64,000 bases of DNA, from contig NZ_CP108494.1 of assembly GCF_041435435.1 (NCBI RefSeq), positions 5,490,501 through 5,554,500 on the forward strand. The letters run 5' to 3'. The stretch is from Streptomyces sp. NBC_01241 (lineage in GTDB: Bacteria; Actinomycetota; Actinomycetes; Streptomycetales; Streptomycetaceae). Below, piece by piece: positions 59,235 to 64,000 of the stretch. The notes beneath the pieces were generated by a model. It was not told the DNA's origin. It searched no databases and worked only from the letters and a program-made list of their open reading frames with translations. Made by a program: the position numbers and the translations under genes. Each line of letters starts with the position of its first letter. The first letter of the stretch is position 1.

Positions 59235-59981
59235 ATGCCAATCAGTCCAAGCCAGGGCTCCACCGGTGGCGGTACCGCCGTCACCATCACGGGCACCAAC
59301 CTCACGGGCACCAGTGCGGTGCTCTTCGGCACCAAGCCGGCCACCGGCGTCACCAACGTCTCGCCCACCCAGGTCACCGCTGTCTCGCCGTCCGGCTCCG
59401 GCGAGGTCGGCGTGACGGTGACCACCTCGGGCGGAACCAGCAATCCGATCCCGTTCTTCTACGTCGGCGCCCCGTTCAAGTCCGGTCTGAGCGTGAGCTC
59501 GGGCCCCACCGCGGGTGGCAACACCATCACCATCAGCGGCACTGGCCTGTCCACCGCCACGGCGGTGTCCTTCGGCGCCAATTCCGCGACGCCGACAGTG
59601 CTGTCGGACAGTCAGATCAGCGTTGTCGTGCCCGCGGGTGCGGCAGCCGGGGCGGTCGGGGTCAGCGTGACGACCGCCGGAGGCACCAACAACGGTCTGT
59701 CGTACACGTACATCGACATCCCGACCATCGCCACCGTCACTCCGGCCTCCGGACCGACGTCCGGCGGCACGGCGGTGACCATCACGGGCACCAACCTGAC
59801 CTCGACGAGCCAGGTCACGTTCGACTCGGTGCCGGCACCGTTCTCGGTCATCAACGCCACGACGGTGTCCGCCGTCACGCCGCCCGGCGCCGTCGGTGCG
59901 GTCGACGTCGGTCTCTCCAACCCTGCGGGCACAGCCACGGACGTCGGCGCCTTCACGTACGTGACAGGCCCCGGCATCTGA
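59235..59981 (+). CDS. IPT/TIG-repeat protein (three repeats)
   Basis: 248 residues; ATG at 59235 with RBS CGGAGGAC. Three tandem IPT/TIG immunoglobulin-like domains (about 1-78, 82-162, 165-246) each have the pattern SxGPTxGGTAVTITGTNL ... VTAVxPxG ... GVSVTTAGGTxNGLSYTYV. There is no signal peptide, membrane segment or sorting motif, although this fold usually occurs outside cells. It ends TGPGI, like the next gene ending GSPGI. The two are paralogous neighbours. Confidence 0.85.
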   Translation: MPISPSQGSTGGGTAVTITGTNLTGTSAVLFGTKPATGVTNVSPTQVTAVSPSGSGEVGVTVTTSGGTSNPIPFFYVGAPFKSGLSVSSGPTAGGNTITISGTGLSTATAVSFGANSATPTVLSDSQISVVVPAGAAAGAVGVSVTTAGGTNNGLSYTYIDIPTIATVTPASGPTSGGTAVTITGTNLTSTSQVTFDSVPAPFSVINATTVSAVTPPGAVGAVDVGLSNPAGTATDVGAFTYVTGPGI

Positions 59982-60237
59982 TCCGCCACGGCTGCGGCAC
60001 CGACAGCCGACGCGGAACAGCGCCCGGCGCCGATACCGCCTCCGGTACATGACGTCCGCCCCGGTCCGGGACATTCCGCGCCCGGCCGGGCGGGCAATCC
60101 ACTCGGCATCACTCGCTCACCGCCGCCCGGCCAGGAGGTCCGGGCGGCGCCCCGATCACCACATTCCGATCTTCGCACCCCGTGCACAACGCCCCGATCA
60201 CACCCCGCAGATCACATCACCCGACAGGAGAACGGCT

Positions 60238-61536
60238 GTGGAGAGCTCCGACAGCTCAATGCCCCGCGAATCGACGGCCGCGGCGGCCCCCGTAATCACC
60301 GTGAGCAGCCCTTTCTCGGGAGCCGCCGGAACGGTCGTCACACTGACCGGAACCGGCTTCACCGGGGCGACCGCGGTCACCTTCGGCGGTACTCCCTCCG
60401 CTTCGTTCACCGTGGTGTCCGCGACCGGGATCACCGCGGTCGCCCCGGCCGGTGCGGGCACCGTCCAGATCATGGTGACCACGCCCGATGGAACCAGCAA
60501 CGGCATTGGCTTCACCTACACGATCGCGACGCCCGCGATCAGTTCCGTCGCCCCCAACCAGGGGTCGGTCGAGGGCGGGAACACGGTCACATTGACCGGA
60601 ACCGGCTTCACCGGCGCCACCTCGGTTCGTTTCGGTACCGTGGCCGCCGCGTTCATTGCCGTCTCCGCGACGCAGGCCACCGCGGTCGCCCCCGCCGCGC
60701 CCACCGGCACCGTCAACGTCACGATCACCACTCCGGGCGGCACCAGTGCCGGGATCCCCTATACGTATGTCGCCGCTCCGGTTCTGGGCAGTGTGACTCC
60801 GGCCCAGGGGCCGCTCGCGGGTGGGAACACCATCACCTTGTCCGGGACCGGCTTCACCGGAACGACGTCCGTCCGCTTCGGTGTGAACGTGGCGACCTCG
60901 TTCACCTTCGTCTCGGCGACTCAGCTGAGTGCGGTTGTTCCCACCGGCGGCGCGGGCCCGGTTGCCGTCACGGTCACCACGCCGGGGGGCACCAGCAGTC
61001 AAGCCGTCGCCTACTACTACCTCGGCGCACCGGTTCTCACCAGTGTCGTCGCCGGGTCCGGTCAGGTGGGCGGTGGCAACGCCGTGACGCTGACCGGGGC
61101 CAATCTCCTCCAGGCCACGGCGGTTCTCTTCGGCTCGACGGCGGCCACCACCTTCACCATTCTCTCGGTCACGGAGATCCGGGCGACGGTGCCGCCCGGT
61201 GTCAGCGGCACCGTCCCGGTCACCGTCACCACGCCCGGTGGCACGAGCAACAGCGTGGCCTACCTGTATCTGAGTGCCCCGGTAGTCAGCGGTCTGGTAC
61301 CCAACCAGGGGGCGTCGGCAGGCGGGAACACGGTGACTGTCACCGGCTCCGGACTGACGTATACGACCGGTGTGCTGTTCGGGAGCGTGCCCGCCGGCTT
61401 CACCGTGGTCTCCGACACCCAGTTGACGACCACGGCGCCGCCCGGCGGGGTGGGCGCGGTCACCGTCAGGGTCGTCACCCCTGGTGGCACCAGTCTCGGT
61501 GTTTCTTACACCCGAGTTGGCTCACCCGGTATCTGA
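60238..61536 (+). CDS. IPT/TIG-repeat protein (five repeats)
   Basis: 432 residues; the start is GTG at 60238 with RBS AGGAG. Five tandem IPT/TIG domains of about 82 residues follow a short polar N-terminus (from about residue 18). Each ends in a variant of TVTTPGGTSNxVxYxYL, and linkers such as APVLGSVTPAQGPLAGGNT join them. Again no export signal is visible. It follows the three-repeat paralogue by 256 bp on the same strand. An adhesive or scaffold role is inferred from the fold only. Confidence 0.85.
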   Translation: MESSDSSMPRESTAAAAPVITVSSPFSGAAGTVVTLTGTGFTGATAVTFGGTPSASFTVVSATGITAVAPAGAGTVQIMVTTPDGTSNGIGFTYTIATPAISSVAPNQGSVEGGNTVTLTGTGFTGATSVRFGTVAAAFIAVSATQATAVAPAAPTGTVNVTITTPGGTSAGIPYTYVAAPVLGSVTPAQGPLAGGNTITLSGTGFTGTTSVRFGVNVATSFTFVSATQLSAVVPTGGAGPVAVTVTTPGGTSSQAVAYYYLGAPVLTSVVAGSGQVGGGNAVTLTGANLLQATAVLFGSTAATTFTILSVTEIRATVPPGVSGTVPVTVTTPGGTSNSVAYLYLSAPVVSGLVPNQGASAGGNTVTVTGSGLTYTTGVLFGSVPAGFTVVSDTQLTTTAPPGGVGAVTVRVVTPGGTSLGVSYTRVGSPGI

Positions 61537-61608
61537 GTGGTCCGGTCGGCCCGGCGAACCGGTTCGGCGGGTACCCGGAGAGCGCCCGGCCCATGGACAA
61601 TCGCGGCC

Positions 61609-62103
61609 ATGGGCGAAGACTCGATACGGAACTACCTGGCCTCCGTCGAGAGCCGACTGGCGGCCGACGGCTGTGTCCCGCGCTGGGAGGACTGGGCCGG
61701 AGTCCCTGTGCTCGTCGGGCGGCGGGCCGACTTCCGGATGCGGTGGGCGGCCACCAACCTGCATCTGTTCACCGTGGCCGCCGCCGTACCCGAGGTCACC
61801 GTGCCGGTCATCGGCACGTTCACCACGCAGGTGCTCGCGTACGCCAAGAAGAACAAGGGCGGTCTGCCCGTCGGGATGCAGACCGGTGTCGCTTCCTTCC
61901 CCGTTCTGGTCAGCGACCGGATCGATCCGGCCGCGATGGCGTGGGCGGAGGAGAAACAGCACAATCAGTTCGCCTGCTTCGCGCGGCCGGTCGTCGTCGA
62001 CAGCGCGCAGGGCTACGTGGGCATGTACCGGGGGAAGCCGGCCCTGGGGCGGGTCTACGCCTCGCACCTGATCGAAAAGGGTGCCCGCTACTTCCAGCCG
62101 TAG
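61609..62103 (+). CDS. conserved hypothetical protein
   Basis: 164 residues from ATG 61609. Compact and soluble: IRNYLASVESRLAADGCVPRWEDW (helical start), VPVLVGRRADFRMRWAATNLHLFTVAA, TFTTQVLAYAKKNKGGLPVGMQTGVASFPVLVSD and VVVDSAQGYVGMYRGKPALGRVYASHLIEKGARYFQP. The pattern of strands around a central helix and the invariant-looking GLPVGMQTG suggest a known conserved actinobacterial family whose name I cannot give. It follows the IPT/TIG genes on the same strand. Confidence 0.75.
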   Translation: MGEDSIRNYLASVESRLAADGCVPRWEDWAGVPVLVGRRADFRMRWAATNLHLFTVAAAVPEVTVPVIGTFTTQVLAYAKKNKGGLPVGMQTGVASFPVLVSDRIDPAAMAWAEEKQHNQFACFARPVVVDSAQGYVGMYRGKPALGRVYASHLIEKGARYFQP

Positions 62104-62166
62104 GCGGGGCACGGACACGTGCGACGCCTGCCGTGACACGGCGTCCGGGAGGCGCGCACGCGCCGG

Positions 62167-64000
62167 CTACGGCTGCCCGACCCTCAACTCCCGTACGCCC
62201 ACCGGCTTCTCCGGATCTCCCGAATCGACCGTCAGGCGTACCCGGCGGGCCGCCGAACCCGGCCTGTACGGCTGCCAGTCCTTGCCGTTCACCGATGTCT
62301 CCACGCGGTACGAGACGACGCGTGCGTCCGTCCATTCCGGTGCGATCGAGGTCACCGGGGCCGTGCGGCCCAGGTCCACGGTCAGGCTGCCCGTCGCGCC
62401 GTCCGGGGACCAGGCCGTGGCCGGGCTGCCGTCCACCGCGGCGGCGGCGTACAGGCCGGGGGTCTCGGAGCTCGCCGTCGCCGGGCGGCAGCGGGCCGCG
62501 TTCGTCGTCCGGGCGAGGTCGGGGCGGCGGGTGGCGAGGGCGAGTGTGCTGGTGAGGAGGCGGGGGCCGGTGGGGGTGTGGACGGTGAAGGGGGCGCCGG
62601 AGGTCAACCGGACCGTCGTCGTCAGGGGGCCGATCGCGATGTCGTACGTACGACCCCGGTAGCGCAGCCCCGTCAGCGTGACGCCCCTGCCCAGCTGCGG
62701 CGGCAGCAGCGGATCGAGGCGCACCCCGTCCTCCCGCAGCCGAAGGCCCGTCAGCCCGTGCGTGAAGACCTGGAGGAATCCGCCCTTCCCGGTGAGGAAG
62801 TCCTCCGCGGGACTCCCCGACAACGGGTCCTGTGCGCCCGACTTTGCGCCCCGGGCCTCGCTGAAGAGGGCGTACGGGCCGCGCATGAACGGGCGTACGG
62901 CGCGCTGGAGATAGGTGTACGTCGCGCAGCCGGCCTCGCCGATCGCGGCCGCGGCGATCGCGTGGACCGAGTCCGTCATCGCCGGGCCGTCCGGATCGGT
63001 GCGTTCGGCGTAGTAGTCGAGCGTGGCCGCCCGGGCGCCCGGCTCCATCGGCCATTCGAGCGGGTAGATCAGCAGCACCGTGTCGGCCTGCTTGATGGTC
63101 GAGCCGTTGTAGCCCGCGTACTGGAGGAACAGTTTCCGCTTCGGGTCGTACGGGATGCGCAGACCGTCCGCGACCCGCGTCCACTCGGCCGGCGCGGTAT
63201 GCCCGAGCAATCGCGCCGCGCGGGTGGCGTTGCGCAGCGCGGTGGCCGCCACCGCGTTGGTGAAGACCCCGTCGGTGACGCCGTTGCTGTATTCGTCGGG
63301 GCCCGCGACGTCCTTCACCGAGTAGCTGCCGTCCGCGTCGGCGGTCGCCCGCGAGACCCAGAAGTCGGCGATCCCCCGGAGCAGCGGCCACCCGTGCCCG
63401 GCCAGCCAGCCGCGGTCCCCGGTCGCCAGGTAGTACTGCCAGACGGCGAGCGAGACATCGCCCTGGAGGTGGACCTGGGTGAGGCAGTGCGGGGGATCCC
63501 AGCTCTGGCACTCGGACCACAGATCGCCCTTGCTCGCGCTCGTCCACGGGTAGAACAAGCCCTTGAACCCCAGTTTCCGGGCGTTGGCGCGGGCGGCTCC
63601 GCGCGTGCGGTAGCGGTACTCGACGACCGAACGGGCCAGCTCGGGGCGGGTGGCGAGCAGCCCCGGGTACATCCAGATCTCGGCGTCCCAGAAAACCAAG
63701 CCCGCGTAATTGTCGCTGGTCAGACCGGTCGGAGCGATGCTGTCGCGGGAACCGGTACGGGTGGACGCCAGCAGGCCGTACTGCGCCGACCTCAGCCACT
63801 TCTGCAGGTCGGGACTGTCCGGGACGGAGATGTCGGCCGCCCAGACCCGCCGCCAGGCGGCGGCGTTCGCGGCGAGGACGGCCGACCAGCCGCGGCCGGC
63901 CGCGCGCCGCGACGCCTCGCGGGCGGTGGTGCGCGGGGCGTACGAGGTGAGCGCGGTGTCCACGCCCACGTACTTCTCGAAGGTGTACGTGCGCCCGGCG
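62167..64000 (-). CDS. GH65-like glycoside hydrolase with C-terminal discoidin (F5/8C) domain, 5' end outside window
   Basis: At least 610 residues; the frame stays open to the window edge (AGRTYTFEKYVGVDTALTSY), so the N-terminal beta-sandwich is missing. The (alpha/alpha)6 barrel shows YAGLVFWDAEIWMYPGLLATRPELA, ANARKLGFKGLFYPWTSAS and DVAGPDEYSNGVTDGVFTN, where the Glu of GPDEY is the GH65 catalytic acid. This is the acid trehalase type. After a beta cap, the last about 130 residues (AAAAVDGSPATAWSPDGATG ... VETSVNGKDWQPY) form a discoidin carbohydrate-binding domain. It likely acts outside the cell on trehalose or related alpha-glucosides. Confidence 0.88.
   Translation of the reverse strand, partial: AGRTYTFEKYVGVDTALTSYAPRTTAREASRRAAGRGWSAVLAANAAAWRRVWAADISVPDSPDLQKWLRSAQYGLLASTRTGSRDSIAPTGLTSDNYAGLVFWDAEIWMYPGLLATRPELARSVVEYRYRTRGAARANARKLGFKGLFYPWTSASKGDLWSECQSWDPPHCLTQVHLQGDVSLAVWQYYLATGDRGWLAGHGWPLLRGIADFWVSRATADADGSYSVKDVAGPDEYSNGVTDGVFTNAVAATALRNATRAARLLGHTAPAEWTRVADGLRIPYDPKRKLFLQYAGYNGSTIKQADTVLLIYPLEWPMEPGARAATLDYYAERTDPDGPAMTDSVHAIAAAAIGEAGCATYTYLQRAVRPFMRGPYALFSEARGAKSGAQDPLSGSPAEDFLTGKGGFLQVFTHGLTGLRLREDGVRLDPLLPPQLGRGVTLTGLRYRGRTYDIAIGPLTTTVRLTSGAPFTVHTPTGPRLLTSTLALATRRPDLARTTNAARCRPATASSETPGLYAAAAVDGSPATAWSPDGATGSLTVDLGRTAPVTSIAPEWTDARVVSYRVETSVNGKDWQPYRPGSAARRVRLTVDSGDPEKPVGVRELRVGQP

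Overview
This is a high-GC chromosomal segment of a Streptomyces-type actinomycete. The evidence is pervasive G/C at third codon positions, many GTG starts, a WhiB-family regulator, a SpoIIE-type phosphatase, a 6C small RNA, and the gene order fumC ... fumA - DUF1707 - whiB-like - glpX - DUF4245 - xseB/xseA - ispH - ppgK - DUF6542 - ychF. Much of that order (fumarase, glpX, DUF4245, xseBA, ispH) is also known in mycobacteria. Comparisons with other genomes are from memory; no search was run.

Layout. 1-10 kb: the end of a methyltransferase gene, a hypothetical gene, a 6C RNA beside a GC-rich minisatellite, an aldo/keto reductase, a cis-prenyltransferase, a PIN-PhoH ATPase, a secreted lytic transglycosylase with a long leader, an AI-2E-type membrane protein, and the peroxide module ahpD-ahpC / oxyR. 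10-22 kb: a PadR-ABC ATPase-FtsX permease operon with a palindromic operator, a ribbon-helix-helix/SPFH pair, a class A penicillin-binding protein, catalase, a SpoIIE-type phosphatase and a DUF402 protein. 22-39 kb: the housekeeping block, with a class II fumarase, a secreted SGNH/ricin-lectin hydrolase, an M18 aminopeptidase, a class I fumarase, DUF1707, WhiB-like, GlpX, DUF4245, a nitroreductase, exonuclease VII subunits, an amino-acid permease, IspH, polyphosphate glucokinase and DUF6542.

39.2-54.2 kb is an accessory island inserted between DUF6542 and ychF. Its core is a minus-strand operon: an SseB-like protein, a small partner, and a 1588-residue Rhs/YD-repeat polymorphic toxin ending in a predicted ADP-ribosyltransferase domain. 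The toxin is followed by a cognate immunity-like gene that overlaps it by 13 bp, then by an unknown gene. The unit toxin tip - immunity - unknown gene is repeated once more downstream in decaying form. The second unit has an orphan, frameshifted toxin tip, an intact second immunity paralogue (about 80% identical by eye, same 13-bp overlap) and a remnant of the unknown gene. The rest of the island is mobile DNA: an IS110-family element whose transposase gene is split by a complete 2160-bp group II intron with its own maturase, a decayed IS1380-type transposase, and a serine recombinase with an in-frame TGA.

54.2-64 kb: ychF. Its last 18 bp are repeated 1 kb downstream, and the two copies bracket a VapBC-like toxin-antitoxin pair. 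Beyond lie an IS607-type TnpA/TnpB remnant, a lipoprotein beta-carbonic anhydrase, two IPT/TIG-repeat proteins without signal peptides, a small conserved protein, and the 3' part of a GH65-like glycoside hydrolase with a discoidin domain that runs off the window.
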